64,000 nt of DNA from Rufibacter sediminis (GTDB taxonomy: Bacteria; Bacteroidota; Bacteroidia; Cytophagales; Hymenobacteraceae), in the NCBI RefSeq assembly GCF_014269285.1, contig NZ_JACOAF010000042.1, positions 42,871 to 106,870 of the forward strand, written 5' to 3'. Below, one piece after another: positions 33,656 through 42,383 of the stretch. Made by a program: the position numbers and the translations under genes. The notes below the pieces were generated by a model that saw only the letters and a program-made list of their open reading frames with translations, was not told the origin of the DNA and did not search any database. Numbering within the stretch: the first letter of the stretch is position 1; every line of letters starts with the position of its first letter.

Positions 33656-34606
33656 CTACTTCGCTCTGCGCTGATTCGCTTCGGCCAGGAGTTCTACCAT
33701 GGAAGTGAGCGTCTCATCATGCGCCTGACCAGCCAGCCCCAGGGCTATCTGGGCCTGCAGTAAGCCTTGCTTTTTGCTTAGGTCATAGCGGTTTCCTTTT
33801 ACTTCCAGCGCCAGGTATTTCTCAGTGGAGGCAAGCTCCTGCAAAGCCGGGGTAAGCTGCACATTCTGGCTTCCGCTTTCAATCTGCTGTTGCAAGATCC
33901 AGAAAACGGAGGGTGTGAGCACGTGCATCCCGAAGAAGCAGAGGTAATAGCCCGCCCGCAGTCCAGGGGTTTGCAACTCCAACTCGGCAGAACTGAGCGA
34001 TGGTTTTTCAATGATACGGTCAATCTGGTACACCCCTTTCTGGGAAGGTATGTGTTTCCCGGTGACGGTTCCATAGCGGTGAATCTGGTGCTCAATGGTT
34101 GGGTTTACCGCTGATACAGCGCAACCTTCCTGCGTGGCTAGATGGATCAGTTGGGTAGTACAACGTTGGCTTTCATGGCCCGAAACATACAAGTGATCTC
34201 CCAGTAATAGCAGGAAAGGCTCCTCTTTCACAAACTCACGGGCGCAGTACACCGCATGCCCAAAGCCAAGCGGCTCCTGCTGTTCAATGAATTGGATACG
34301 GGTCCGGAGGTTATCTACCTTCTCAGCTTCTTCCTTCGCCCAATCGGTGTTTTCAAACGACTCCAGCAGATTAGTACGTAAAGAGGTAAAAGCCTCCAAG
34401 TACCTTGGACCATCACCGGGGGCGCAGATCACGCAAATTTCTTCTATTCCGCTGGCGAAAGCTTCTTCCGCGATTATCTGGATGACAGGCTTAGGTAGTC
34501 CGTCCAGATCCACCACCGGAAGCATGGCTTTCTGTACCGTATCAGCAACCGGGTATAGCCTTTCTCCGCGGGCGGCAGCTGTGATGACTGCTTTTCTTAT
34601 TTTCAT
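33656..34606 (-). CDS. GalU-like sugar-1-phosphate nucleotidyltransferase
   Basis: Protein of 316 residues. The N-terminal nucleotidyltransferase loop is AVITAAARGERLYPVA then KAMLPVVD (residues 6-31), a variant of the GalU G-x-G-x-R pattern. EEAFASGIEEICVICAPGD and PLGFGHAVYCAREFV (about residue 111) and LLLLGDHLYVSG follow, with the conserved Gly-Asp pair. It is likely to make UDP-glucose or a related nucleotide sugar for glycan synthesis. It is first in a two-gene operon with the fusion protein at 30235, so the pair probably acts on the same sugar route. Confidence 0.85.
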   Translation of the reverse strand: MKIRKAVITAAARGERLYPVADTVQKAMLPVVDLDGLPKPVIQIIAEEAFASGIEEICVICAPGDGPRYLEAFTSLRTNLLESFENTDWAKEEAEKVDNLRTRIQFIEQQEPLGFGHAVYCAREFVKEEPFLLLLGDHLYVSGHESQRCTTQLIHLATQEGCAVSAVNPTIEHQIHRYGTVTGKHIPSQKGVYQIDRIIEKPSLSSAELELQTPGLRAGYYLCFFGMHVLTPSVFWILQQQIESGSQNVQLTPALQELASTEKYLALEVKGNRYDLSKKQGLLQAQIALGLAGQAHDETLTSMVELLAEANQRRAK

Positions 34607-34781
34607 AGCTCAGTTCAAAATCGGTGAGGTGTGATTTTTGCAAGATATTCCAAATGCTAAATAAGCATTTTAAAACCTAAAAGCATGCACTCAGGCCAGG
34701 ATATAAGCGGTACTGCTGAAGATTTCTTTCCCGAGCTTCTAAAAAGAAATGATTAGATCATCGAAGGAAAGAAAACAAGCC

Positions 34782-34817
34782 GATTTAAGGCTTCTTTAAG
34801 AAAATTGGGCTAAAAAC
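34782..34817. repeat. 36-bp GTTTT palindrome family, copy 17 (overlaps a gene end)
   Basis: GATTTAAGGCTTC ... TGGGCTAAAAAC. The stop codon and the last seven codons of the Mut7-C gene lie inside this repeat. Confidence 0.78.
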
Positions 34818-35533
34818 GACTGCATACGGTCATAGTGCGAGCCTTTCCAGTAGACGCGGTGACAGCTCTGGCATTGGTAGAAAACATGGAAGTACAGCCT
34901 GGTTTTAGGCGGCAGCAGCGGGAGCACCGTTTCTTTGGAGACCTCTCCTATTTCGCCGTTGCAGGCCATGCAGCGGGTAAAAGGCTGTAGTTGATCTTTC
35001 AGGCCATACCTGATCATGACTTCCCGAAGTTGTTCTTCCCACTGCTGGGATCTCAGCCAATATCCCCACTGGATGATTTTCTGCTTGAGCAAGCCTATAT
35101 CCCGTGTGAGTACAATGCGTTGCCCTTGCTGGGCAAGCCGTGCGATGGTCTGGTCATCATAGCTGGTCTCGTAGAGGGTGTCAAAGCCCAGCAGCCGTAG
35201 GTACCGGGCTAGTTTTCCCAGATGCACATCCAGCACGAACGTAGGGGGAGTTGGTACCGATACTTGTAATGGACCAGGCGTTTGGCTCCCCTTTTCCGAA
35301 ACCACCGGAAAAACCTCTACCTGGGCATGCCGCAGCAAGGCTTCCTGAAAGCCGGCTTCGCTCCCATTCTGACAAATACGCCCGATCTCGGGGTGGGGAA
35401 CTCCTACTGCTTCCAGCGCATCTTTCAGAGCCGGAGCCCCGGTAAAGGAATATGCCTGCCATTTACCTTTCTCATGCCGAGGTAAAAAGTCATTGAGGGA
35501 GCCATGAAAAAAGATCTGAGCAACATTCTCCAT
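34796..35533 (-). CDS. Mut7-C RNase-domain protein with N-terminal ubiquitin-like domain
   Basis: Protein of 245 residues. The first 80 residues fit the ubiquitin-like domain often found before Mut7-C. From residue about 95 the PIN-like Mut7-C RNase domain reads FVLDVHLGKLARYLRLLGFD, with the nuclease Asp residues in LDVHLGKLA and VLTRDIGLL. The C-terminus has two CxxC pairs (CMACNGEIGE and CQSCHRVYWKG) forming a zinc ribbon. The final residues SFLAQFS are encoded by the 36-bp repeat. A role in RNA metabolism is inferred from the domain. Confidence 0.87.
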   Translation of the reverse strand: MENVAQIFFHGSLNDFLPRHEKGKWQAYSFTGAPALKDALEAVGVPHPEIGRICQNGSEAGFQEALLRHAQVEVFPVVSEKGSQTPGPLQVSVPTPPTFVLDVHLGKLARYLRLLGFDTLYETSYDDQTIARLAQQGQRIVLTRDIGLLKQKIIQWGYWLRSQQWEEQLREVMIRYGLKDQLQPFTRCMACNGEIGEVSKETVLPLLPPKTRLYFHVFYQCQSCHRVYWKGSHYDRMQSFLAQFS

Positions 35534-35681
35534 TCTTCCACCTACTTATCTGCCGGCAAAAAGTTGAAGCTCAACTTAAGAGCTGAGTAGTCAGACACGG
35601 AAAAGTGTCTGCGCTAATGGAACATTCCCCGGCTTTTCCTGTTGCAAAGACTAGCAATCAATTTAACCTAGTCTATTCCCG

Positions 35682-37010
35682 TTGCAAGTTCCTATCGTCC
35701 TTTTCTGGTTCCGCCGTGATTTACGTCTCACGGATAATGCCGGGCTTTACCACGCCCTCACCTCGGGGTTCCCGGTTCTGCCCATCTTTCTGTATGATGA
35801 GGATATACTAACGCAACTTTCTTCCAAGCAGGACGGGCGGGTGCAATTCATTCATGGGTCGGTGACAGCTTTGGACACCCAGTTGCAAGAACTTCAATCC
35901 TCTCTCCTGGTTCGGTACGGCAAACCGCTGGAGGTGCTAGAGGAACTTGTTCAGCAGTATGCCGTGCAGGCGGTGTATGCCAACCATGACTACGAGCCAG
36001 CGGCCATGAAGCGCGACCAGGAGATTGCTGCCTTCCTGGAAACGAAGGGTATTCCGATGCACACGTTCAAAGACCAGGTCATCTTCGAGAAAAATGAAAT
36101 AGTAAAAGAGGATGGCACGCCGTACCGGGTGTTTGGCGCCTATAAAAAGAAGTGGCTCGCAACGCTCTCCGATGCCTCTCGTGCTTCTTACCCGACTGCG
36201 CGTTTTCAGGATCATTTTCTTAAAACAGTCCCTTTTCGCAGCCTTTCTCTGGAGGAGATCGGTTTTGAAGCCAGCCAGACCGTTTCCTTTCCAGCTTCCC
36301 TGGTGCCGGAAGAAATTATCAAAACGTATGACCAGACCCGCGACTTACCTTTTTTAGCTGGAACCTCACGGCTGGGACTGCACCTGCGGTTCGGGACGGT
36401 AAGCGTGCGCCAACTGGTGCAACAGGCGCTGCAACTCAATGCGGTGTGGCTGGGGGAACTCATCTGGCGGGAGTTTTTCATGATGATCTTGTTTCACTTC
36501 CCGCACGTGGAGCACCGGCCTTTTCACCTGGAGTACGAGCACATGCCGTGGCTCAACAATGAAGACCATTTTGCGCGCTGGTGCGCCGGCACCACAGGTT
36601 ACCCGCTGGTGGATGCCGGGATGCGGGAACTCAATGCCACGGGCTTCATGCACAACCGGGTCCGGATGGTGGCCGCCAGTTTTTTGGTCAAACACCTGCT
36701 TATTGATTACCGCTGGGGCGAGGCGTACTTTGCCCAAAAGCTCCTGGATTATGACCTGGCAGCCAACAACGGCAATTGGCAATGGTGTGCAGGTACAGGT
36801 TGCGATGCCGCCCCTTACTTCAGGGTATTTAATCCGGAGGCGCAGACTAAAAAGTTTGACAAGCAGCAGGAATATATCAGAAAGTGGGTTCCGGAGGTTG
36901 GTACTGCCAGCTATCCTGCTCCTCTGGTAGATCACGCCCTGGCGCGGGATCGAGCCTTGAAAACCTACAAAGCCGCCCTCAGCACGGCCCGAGGCATCAC
37001 CAGTCGTTGA
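35682..37010 (+). CDS. phrB: deoxyribodipyrimidine photolyase
   Basis: Light-driven DNA repair enzyme (cyclobutane dimer photolyase, class I/cryptochrome family) of 442 residues. It starts at TTG (35682), the only usable start because the frame closes at 35664. The N-terminal antenna domain begins VLFWFRRDLRLTDNAGLYHA. The FAD domain holds FGTVSVRQLVQQAL, LGELIWREFFMMIL, GYPLVDAGMRELNATGFMHN and the diagnostic NGNWQWCAGTGCDAAPYFRV (about residues 364-383). It is monocistronic; a family repeat begins 5 bp after the stop. Confidence 0.95.
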   Translation: MQVPIVLFWFRRDLRLTDNAGLYHALTSGFPVLPIFLYDEDILTQLSSKQDGRVQFIHGSVTALDTQLQELQSSLLVRYGKPLEVLEELVQQYAVQAVYANHDYEPAAMKRDQEIAAFLETKGIPMHTFKDQVIFEKNEIVKEDGTPYRVFGAYKKKWLATLSDASRASYPTARFQDHFLKTVPFRSLSLEEIGFEASQTVSFPASLVPEEIIKTYDQTRDLPFLAGTSRLGLHLRFGTVSVRQLVQQALQLNAVWLGELIWREFFMMILFHFPHVEHRPFHLEYEHMPWLNNEDHFARWCAGTTGYPLVDAGMRELNATGFMHNRVRMVAASFLVKHLLIDYRWGEAYFAQKLLDYDLAANNGNWQWCAGTGCDAAPYFRVFNPEAQTKKFDKQQEYIRKWVPEVGTASYPAPLVDHALARDRALKTYKAALSTARGITSR

Positions 37011-37014
37011 GCCT

Positions 37015-37050
37015 GTTTTGAGGCTGTTTGTGCAAAAAGTGCCTGAAAAC
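37015..37050. repeat. 36-bp GTTTT palindrome family, copy 18
   Basis: GTTTTGAGGCTG ... AGTGCCTGAAAAC, starting 5 bp after the photolyase stop. Confidence 0.82.
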
Positions 37051-37134
37051 AGAAGTGGTTTCCCGAAGGTAACAGCCTGGGAACAACTTCTTTTCAGGGA
37101 TGCGTACATGTAAAATCATCCACTTGTAACCACC

Positions 37135-38010
37135 ATGGCCGAGACACCAAAAACCTATACCCCCACCTTCAGCTTAGGAGCCGATTTAACCGTTAACCGA
37201 ATGGGTTTCGGGGCGATGCGCATCACCGGCGACGGCATCTGGGGACCTCCCAGAGACCAGGAGGAAGCCATCAGAGTACTGCAAAGAACCGTGGAACTGG
37301 GCATCAACTTCATTGATACCGCAGATTCGTACGGGCCTAATATATCGGAGGAACTCATCGCGCAGGCGCTTTATCCTTACCCCAAAGACCTGGTGATTGG
37401 CACCAAAGGCGGTCTGTTGCGCACCGGTCCCAATCAATGGCCCATCAACGCCAAGCCAGACCATCTCAAAGAAGCCTTGGCCGGCAGTCTGGAGCGCCTG
37501 AAACTGGACCGAATCGATTTGTACCAGCTCCACCGCGTGGATCCCGAGATCCCGTTCGAACAGACGCTGGAGTTTTTACAGGACGCCCAGGAACAAGGCC
37601 TTATCAAACACATCGGGCTGTCTGAGGTGACGGTGGAGCAGATTCAGCAGGCCCAGAAGTACGTAGAGGTGGTATCGGTACAGAACATGTACAGCTTCGA
37701 TAACCGCAAATGGGAAGCGGAACTCATGTACTGCGAAGACAACGCCATTGCGTTCATTCCGTGGTATCCGCTGGGAGGCGGCAACCTCAAAGCCCAGGAA
37801 ACCCTGCAGCAGGTCAGCGAAAAGTACCAGGCCACGCCGCATCAGGTGGCGCTTAGCTGGCTCCTGCACCGCTCGCCAAACATCTTGCTTATTCCGGGTA
37901 CCTCCAAAGTGAAGCACCTGGAGGAGAATTACCAAGCGGCCTCCATCCAACTCTCCGACGAAGATTACGACGCGTTGCATCAGATCGGCTCAGATTCGTT
38001 CACCAGTTAA
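37135..38010 (+). CDS. aldo/keto reductase
   Basis: Third aldo/keto reductase in the window, 291 residues. The catalytic motifs are NFIDTADSYGPN (about residue 60), LVIGTKGGLL and IDLYQLHRVDPE (His near residue 128). The C-terminal LLIPGTSKVKHLEENYQAA binds NADP. It resembles the YdbC/pyridoxal-reductase-like and oxidoreductase group with the start FSLGADLTVNRMGFGAMR. It is unlinked to the other two reductases. The gene ends 68 bp before a family repeat and 160 bp before a bidirectional terminator. Confidence 0.93.
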   Translation: MAETPKTYTPTFSLGADLTVNRMGFGAMRITGDGIWGPPRDQEEAIRVLQRTVELGINFIDTADSYGPNISEELIAQALYPYPKDLVIGTKGGLLRTGPNQWPINAKPDHLKEALAGSLERLKLDRIDLYQLHRVDPEIPFEQTLEFLQDAQEQGLIKHIGLSEVTVEQIQQAQKYVEVVSVQNMYSFDNRKWEAELMYCEDNAIAFIPWYPLGGGNLKAQETLQQVSEKYQATPHQVALSWLLHRSPNILLIPGTSKVKHLEENYQAASIQLSDEDYDALHQIGSDSFTS

Positions 38011-38077
38011 GTAAGAGCGTTGACCTCATTCGAGCTGATTGATTCCAAGTATAACCGAGCGGCAACGGACCAGTGCC

Positions 38078-38113
38078 GTTTAGGGGGTATTTTAATGAAA
38101 ATGCCTCTAAAAC
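38078..38113. repeat. 36-bp GTTTT palindrome family, copy 19
   Basis: GTTTAGGGGGTATTTT ... AATGCCTCTAAAAC between the aldo/keto reductase and the terminator. Confidence 0.78.
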
Positions 38114-38169
38114 GGCCTCGTTGTCAAGCTTTCGATAAAGCAGAAAGAAACTGAATTCTACATTATCCA

Positions 38170-38209
38170 AAACAGAAAGAGGAGCCGCAAATGGCTCCTC
38201 TTTCTGTTT
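38170..38209. terminator. bidirectional terminator
   Basis: Perfect 17-bp stem (38170-38186 and 38193-38209) with a 6-nt loop, core AGAGGAGCC/GGCTCCTCT, between convergent genes (aldo/keto reductase and msrA). Confidence 0.85.
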
Positions 38210-38290
38210 AACTCCTTAATTGAATCACTCCGTTCCGCAGTGACAATCCATCGATCTTCAGTCTTTCCAGAAGGAAATCGAAGCCGATGG

Positions 38291-38845
38291 TTAATTGTCT
38301 TTTCTCCAGTTTCTTTCCAGGAAACCGGCGCGGCCGGAACCCACGAAGTAGCGTCCATAGTGGCCGGGATGTTTCTTGTAATAATCCTGATGGTATTCTT
38401 CGGCTGGATAGAAAGTAACGGCCGGGAGAATGGGCGTCACAATGGGGCTTTCGAAAGGACCGTTTTGCTGGATCTCTGATTTAGATACCTCGGCTTGCGC
38501 TTTCTGCTGTTCTGAGTGGTAGAAAATGGCCGTTTTGTACGAGGAACCCCGATCACCGAATTGTCCGCCGGCATCGGTGGGGTCAATGGATTCCCAGAAA
38601 ATGTTCAGGATCTGGGGGTAGGAAATGACCTTCGGGTCAAAGGTCACCTGCACCGCCTCGTAGTGGCCGGTGGTTTCGGAACAGACCTGCTCATAGGTGG
38701 GGTTGGGCACGTGTCCGCCGGTGTACCCCGAGACCACTTCTATCACTCCTTCGTATTTGTGAAAGGGCTTGACCATGCACCAAAAGCAGCCGCCCGCAAA
38801 CGTGGCTATTTCATATTGCTGTTCATTCTGGGTCGTGTTTTCCAT
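38291..38845 (-). CDS. msrA: peptide-methionine (S)-S-oxide reductase MsrA
   Basis: Reduces methionine-S-sulfoxide in proteins. It has 184 residues from the ATG at 38845 ([19 protein letters not shown]). The frame stays open 40 codons further back, but that stretch runs through the 36-bp repeat at 38917-38952 and is not protein-like. The catalytic motif [10 protein letters not shown] (Cys about residue 21) is followed by [12 protein letters not shown] and [17 protein letters not shown]. It is monocistronic, with a convergent neighbour and a shared terminator downstream. Confidence 0.95.
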   Translation of the reverse strand: MENTTQNEQQYEIATFAGGCFWCMVKPFHKYEGVIEVVSGYTGGHVPNPTYEQVCSETTGHYEAVQVTFDPKVISYPQILNIFWESIDPTDAGGQFGDRGSSYKTAIFYHSEQQKAQAEVSKSEIQQNGPFESPIVTPILPAVTFYPAEEYHQDYYKKHPGHYGRYFVGSGRAGFLERNWRKDN

Positions 38846-38916
38846 GCTATATCTACGTTTTGGAGAGGAATGCGTCTTCAAATAAACTCTTTCCAGTGGC
38901 TTTTGTTGCACACCTT

Positions 38917-38952
38917 GTTTTAAGGCGCTTTTCCGAAAAATAGGCATAAAAC
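38917..38952. repeat. 36-bp GTTTT palindrome family, copy 20
   Basis: GTTTTAAGGCGC ... ATAGGCATAAAAC, in the divergent gap between msrA and the DUF1622 gene. Confidence 0.83.
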
Positions 38953-39009
38953 GGCTTCGATGCATCTTCCCTTTCTATTTCCGCTGAGAACCAATTGCCT
39001 GAGGAAAAC

Positions 39010-39531
39010 ATGAAACAGCAGCATCAGCGATTTTTTCTGCGATCCGTTAAAGGAAAAGCTTTTCACTTAAAAACGTCTATGCGCTACCTTTTACAGAACC
39101 AACTGGACACCCCCGCAACAGAATCGCCGCTCGGCGGAATAGAGGAAACCATCATCCAGGGCGTGCAGGCGCTGAAGCTGTTCATCGAAACCATTGGCGC
39201 TTTGATCATTGGCGTGGGCGTGCTGATTGCCCTCTTCTACATCATCAAGGGACTTATTCCGCCGCAGGTGGAAAGCTACAATAAAATTCGGTTGGTGCTG
39301 GCGCGGTACCTGGCCCTGGCGCTGGAATTCCAACTGGGCGCCGACATTCTTTCGACGGCCATTGCCCCTTCATGGGACCAGATCGGGAAGTTGGGCGCGA
39401 TTGCGGTCATCAGAACGGCTTTAAACTACTTTTTGGCGCAGGAGATGAAAGAGGAAAGGAAAGCTGAAACCGAAGGGTCTATTGATAAAACGATGGTACC
39501 GGACGCGAACCACGTCCAAAAAACAGAATAA
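39010..39531 (+). CDS. DUF1622 family membrane protein
   Basis: Small membrane protein of 173 residues from the ATG at 39010, which has GAGGA 4 bp upstream. An ATG at 39079 (150 residues, MRYLLQNQLDTPA) fits the family length better and may be the true start. Three hydrophobic segments are seen: ALIIGVGVLIALFYIIKG, YLALALEFQLGADILSTA and IGKLGAIAVIRTALNYFL. The block RLVLARYLALALEFQLGADI is the DUF1622 signature. The tail is charged. Function is unknown. Confidence 0.85.
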   Translation: MKQQHQRFFLRSVKGKAFHLKTSMRYLLQNQLDTPATESPLGGIEETIIQGVQALKLFIETIGALIIGVGVLIALFYIIKGLIPPQVESYNKIRLVLARYLALALEFQLGADILSTAIAPSWDQIGKLGAIAVIRTALNYFLAQEMKEERKAETEGSIDKTMVPDANHVQKTE

Positions 39532-39546
39532 CCGCAAACTACCAGT

Positions 39547-39586
39547 AAAAAAGAGGGGCAATCCATACAGATTGCCCCTCTTTTTT
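39547..39586 (+). terminator. terminator of the DUF1622 gene
   Basis: Perfect 16-bp stem (39547-39562 and 39571-39586) with an 8-nt loop; the right arm ends in six Ts. Its GGGGCAAT core is shared with the inverted repeat in the paa operon. A half copy of the 36-bp family follows directly. Confidence 0.9.
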
Positions 39587-39604
39587 GAAAATCGCCCTTA
39601 AAAC
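39581..39604. repeat. GTTTT palindrome family, copy 21 (right half only)
   Basis: Only the right half, TTTTTTGAAAATCGCCCTTAAAAC in two parts (TTTTTTGAAAA and TCGCCCTTAAAAC), is present, fused to the T-run of the terminator. Confidence 0.55.
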
Positions 39605-39638
39605 GTTTCCCTTAAAAAACACCTGAACTTACCTTGGT

Positions 39639-41489
39639 TTACTTGTTTAGCGCCGATGCTTTGTCTCCCTTGGATAGCGCGGTATAGATGGCGTCCAGAA
39701 TGCGTTGCCGGGTTTTCAGGGAGATCAGTTTATTGGACACTTTGGGGTGAACCCGGTTCGAAAGGAAAACATACACCAGTTCATTTTTGGGATCTACCCA
39801 CACGCAGGTGCCCGTGTACCCGGTGTGGCCGTAGGTTTCTGGGGTCGCGAATTTAGCCGGATACTGTTGGGTGGTATCGGGGTCCCAGCGGTCAAAACCC
39901 AGTCCGCGGCGGCTCAGCGGCGACTGCTTGGTGGTGAACAGCTGTACGGTTTCGGGGTTCAGGTATTTTTCTCCGCCGTAGGTTCCGCCGTTTAGCAGCA
40001 TCTGGTACAGAATGGCCAGGTCATTGGCCGTCGCGAAAAGCCCGGCGTGGCCCGAAACGCCGCCCATGCGGGCCGCTCCACCGTCGTGCACATAGCCTCT
40101 CAGCAGGGCTTTCCGGAAAGAAGCATCAAACTCGGTGGGCACTATGCGGCTCTGCGGAAACCGGTTCAGGGGCAGGAAACCGGCGGTCTGCATGCCCAGG
40201 GGCCGGTAAAAAGTTTCGGCCACAAACGTATCCAGCGAGGTTTTGGCCTGATTTTCTACCACTTCTTTGAGGTAGTACATGCTCACATCGGCGTACACGT
40301 ATTTGTCTTTCGGGCCCATTTTCGCGTTCAGCATCCGGGGCCAGATCACCTCCTGGAAGTAGTCCTTGCGCAGATAGGCGCTGTCTGACGCTTTCACGGT
40401 GTACTTGCCCGTAGGCACCGGACTCACATCCTGCGGCTGCAGCGGCAGATGCACCCCGGCGGGTAAACCCGATTGGTGCAGCAGCAACTTCCTGATTTTG
40501 ATGCCGGCCTTATTGGTGTTCCGGGCCGAAGGAACATAAAAGCTGAAGGAAGAGTCAAGCGCCACTTTCCGCTGATCATACAGATTCATGACCGCCATAG
40601 TGGTGGCCGAAATCTTGGTTACCGAGGCGACATCGAAAATATCGGTGATATGGGTGGGTTGGGTATTGTCATAGGTGTGCGCGCCGTAGGCTTTCTGGAA
40701 AATCACTTTTCCGCTTTTCGCCACCAGCACCACGGCTCCCGGCGTGGCCTGCTCTTTGATGGCCTCGGCCACCAGCGCATCAATGGACTCCTGCAATTCA
40801 GAGGTTTTCACGCCCACTTCCTCGGGCACGCTGTACTTGAGCCGGATGGGCGCGGTCTTGAACCCCTCTCCTTTCCTGAACTTAGCCGAATAGTCTTTTG
40901 ATAATGTTTCAGAAGTGCCTACCCCTCCAAAAACGAGCTGCGCCGCAAAGCTGGCCGCTCCCGCTGATTCTTTCTCACTCCAGATGATGGGCGCCTTGAG
41001 AGCATCGGCGAAAGCCAGCGACTCCGCTTTCCCGAATAACACCACTACCAGCTGCTTCTGCCGCTCCAAGTTCAGGAGGAAGTCCAGGTTCTGTTTCTCT
41101 GCCATTGCGGAAACGGACGCCTGCACGATCACCGTCTGAAAAGAGGCAAGATCATCCTGTAAATTCTTCAGGCCACCAGCCTGTGTATAAGATGCGGCCG
41201 GAAAAGCCGTCACGGCGGTGTATTTGTTCAGGAGGCTGTCAAAGGGGGCGGTATGTTCTACCTTGAAAGACACGCTGGCCATCTTCTGCTCCAGGTTCTT
41301 CAGGGGCACTATACCTGCCTGGTTGTTGAGCAACACCGTGTTTTTGGCGGCCTCGTTGTGCTGCTGCAGCCAGGTCTGGCTTTTCTTGTTTTCCTTCCGC
41401 TGCGCCGAGGTACCGCAGGAGAAACTGGTCACTAAGACTAAAACGAGCAGAAAACGGAAGCTGTAGTTTTTTAAAGCTGTTGAATACAT
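39639..41489 (-). CDS. serine hydrolase (beta-lactamase family) fused to a GH3 C-terminal-like domain, lipoprotein
   Basis: Exported protein of 616 residues with a signal peptide and lipobox-like VTSFSC near residue 25. Residues about 45-215 resemble the C-terminal domain of family 3 glycoside hydrolases (NTVLLNNQAGIVPLKNL, then AAQLVFGGVGTSE). The catalytic GH3 barrel is missing. Residues about 230-610 are a class C beta-lactamase-like serine hydrolase with SVTK (in ASVTKISAT), YADVS at the second motif and HTGYTG at the third. In relatives the same pair of domains follows a NagZ-type barrel in about 1000-residue proteins. A role in cell-wall turnover is inferred. Confidence 0.85.
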   Translation of the reverse strand: MYSTALKNYSFRFLLVLVLVTSFSCGTSAQRKENKKSQTWLQQHNEAAKNTVLLNNQAGIVPLKNLEQKMASVSFKVEHTAPFDSLLNKYTAVTAFPAASYTQAGGLKNLQDDLASFQTVIVQASVSAMAEKQNLDFLLNLERQKQLVVVLFGKAESLAFADALKAPIIWSEKESAGAASFAAQLVFGGVGTSETLSKDYSAKFRKGEGFKTAPIRLKYSVPEEVGVKTSELQESIDALVAEAIKEQATPGAVVLVAKSGKVIFQKAYGAHTYDNTQPTHITDIFDVASVTKISATTMAVMNLYDQRKVALDSSFSFYVPSARNTNKAGIKIRKLLLHQSGLPAGVHLPLQPQDVSPVPTGKYTVKASDSAYLRKDYFQEVIWPRMLNAKMGPKDKYVYADVSMYYLKEVVENQAKTSLDTFVAETFYRPLGMQTAGFLPLNRFPQSRIVPTEFDASFRKALLRGYVHDGGAARMGGVSGHAGLFATANDLAILYQMLLNGGTYGGEKYLNPETVQLFTTKQSPLSRRGLGFDRWDPDTTQQYPAKFATPETYGHTGYTGTCVWVDPKNELVYVFLSNRVHPKVSNKLISLKTRQRILDAIYTALSKGDKASALNK

Positions 41490-41790
41490 AATTTTTGGGG
41501 GCGGGAGATTACGTTCTTACTTCTGCGCAACGGAAAACGCTACCGGTTGCCGAATTAGTTAAAATTTAAAAGGTACATTAAACACGGTGCTTGCCGGCCA
41601 ATTGCCAAAAGTCTCATCCTTTTCTTCATGAAACAAGCAAAGCCCGTTCTTATTGGTCTGGCGCCTAAAAGTAAGTAGAAAGAACTAAACCCGTTTAACT
41701 CCTGCCCTGCTCCGCCTTTGCGGTCTTGCGCTAAATCTCATCGGCTTCCGTATATCTACTAGAATCAGTTTAAACCAAACCGAAGAAGAT
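41490..41790. other. divergent intergenic region
   Basis: About 300 bp between the serine hydrolase and DUF4126 genes, which point away from each other. It must hold both promoters. I see no repeat of the 36-bp family and no clear hairpin. Confidence 0.4.
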
Positions 41791-42273
41791 ATGCAACTCA
41801 CTCCTTCCACCACCAACCAGAAGGCCTTTGCGCTTGGGGCAATTGCCGGCATGCGCGCCATGACCGCTCCCGCCATTCTATCAGACTATTTATCCGATTC
41901 CAACTCTCTGTTCCTGGACGGCTCCCGATTGGGGTACCTGCAGAAATCTGGGGTGGCGACGGGCATGAAGATTCTGGCCGTGGCCGAGCTCATCGGGGAC
42001 AAGTTACCGCAGACACCCAAGCGGATCAAACCCATTCAGTTGGCTCCACGCGTATTCTCCGGGGCTTTGGTGGGCGCCACCATCGCGGAGGCTAATGGCG
42101 ACAGCAAAATCACCGGCGGCTTACTGGGCGTGGTGGGTGCGCTGGCCGGGTCCTATGCCTTTTATCACCTCCGGAAGAGACTCCGCAAGATGACGGGCTT
42201 ACCTGATGCCACTTTCGCCTTGATGGAAGATGCTCTGGCGCTGAAGGCGGGCACCGCCATCATGAAGCTATAA
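41791..42273 (+). CDS. DUF4126-type membrane protein
   Basis: Protein of 160 residues matching the DUF4126 pattern: Gly/Ala-rich hydrophobic segments (FALGAIAGMRAMTAPAILSD at residues 13-32 and RVFSGALVGATIAEANG at about 88), LAVAELIGDKLPQTPKRI, and GGLLGVVGALAGSYAFYHLR. Three or four membrane segments are likely. Function is unknown. It is a single gene, convergent with the LuxR-type regulator. Confidence 0.84.
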   Translation: MQLTPSTTNQKAFALGAIAGMRAMTAPAILSDYLSDSNSLFLDGSRLGYLQKSGVATGMKILAVAELIGDKLPQTPKRIKPIQLAPRVFSGALVGATIAEANGDSKITGGLLGVVGALAGSYAFYHLRKRLRKMTGLPDATFALMEDALALKAGTAIMKL

Positions 42274-42306
42274 CCGGCAAGTAGCCGCATTCATTCACAA
42301 AAGAAA

Positions 42307-42347
42307 AGCTCAGCAGATCGTGTTCCTGGAACCGGGTTTGCTGAGCT
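42307..42347 (-). terminator. terminator of the PAS-LuxR gene
   Basis: Arms AGCTCAGCA and TGCTGAGCT close a long loop. On the minus strand the stem is followed by a T-rich run (TTTTCTTTT), so it serves the regulator gene ending at 42384. Confidence 0.7.
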
Positions 42348-42383
42348 ATTCCTATTAGTGATACAACTTTATCGATGAGAGGT

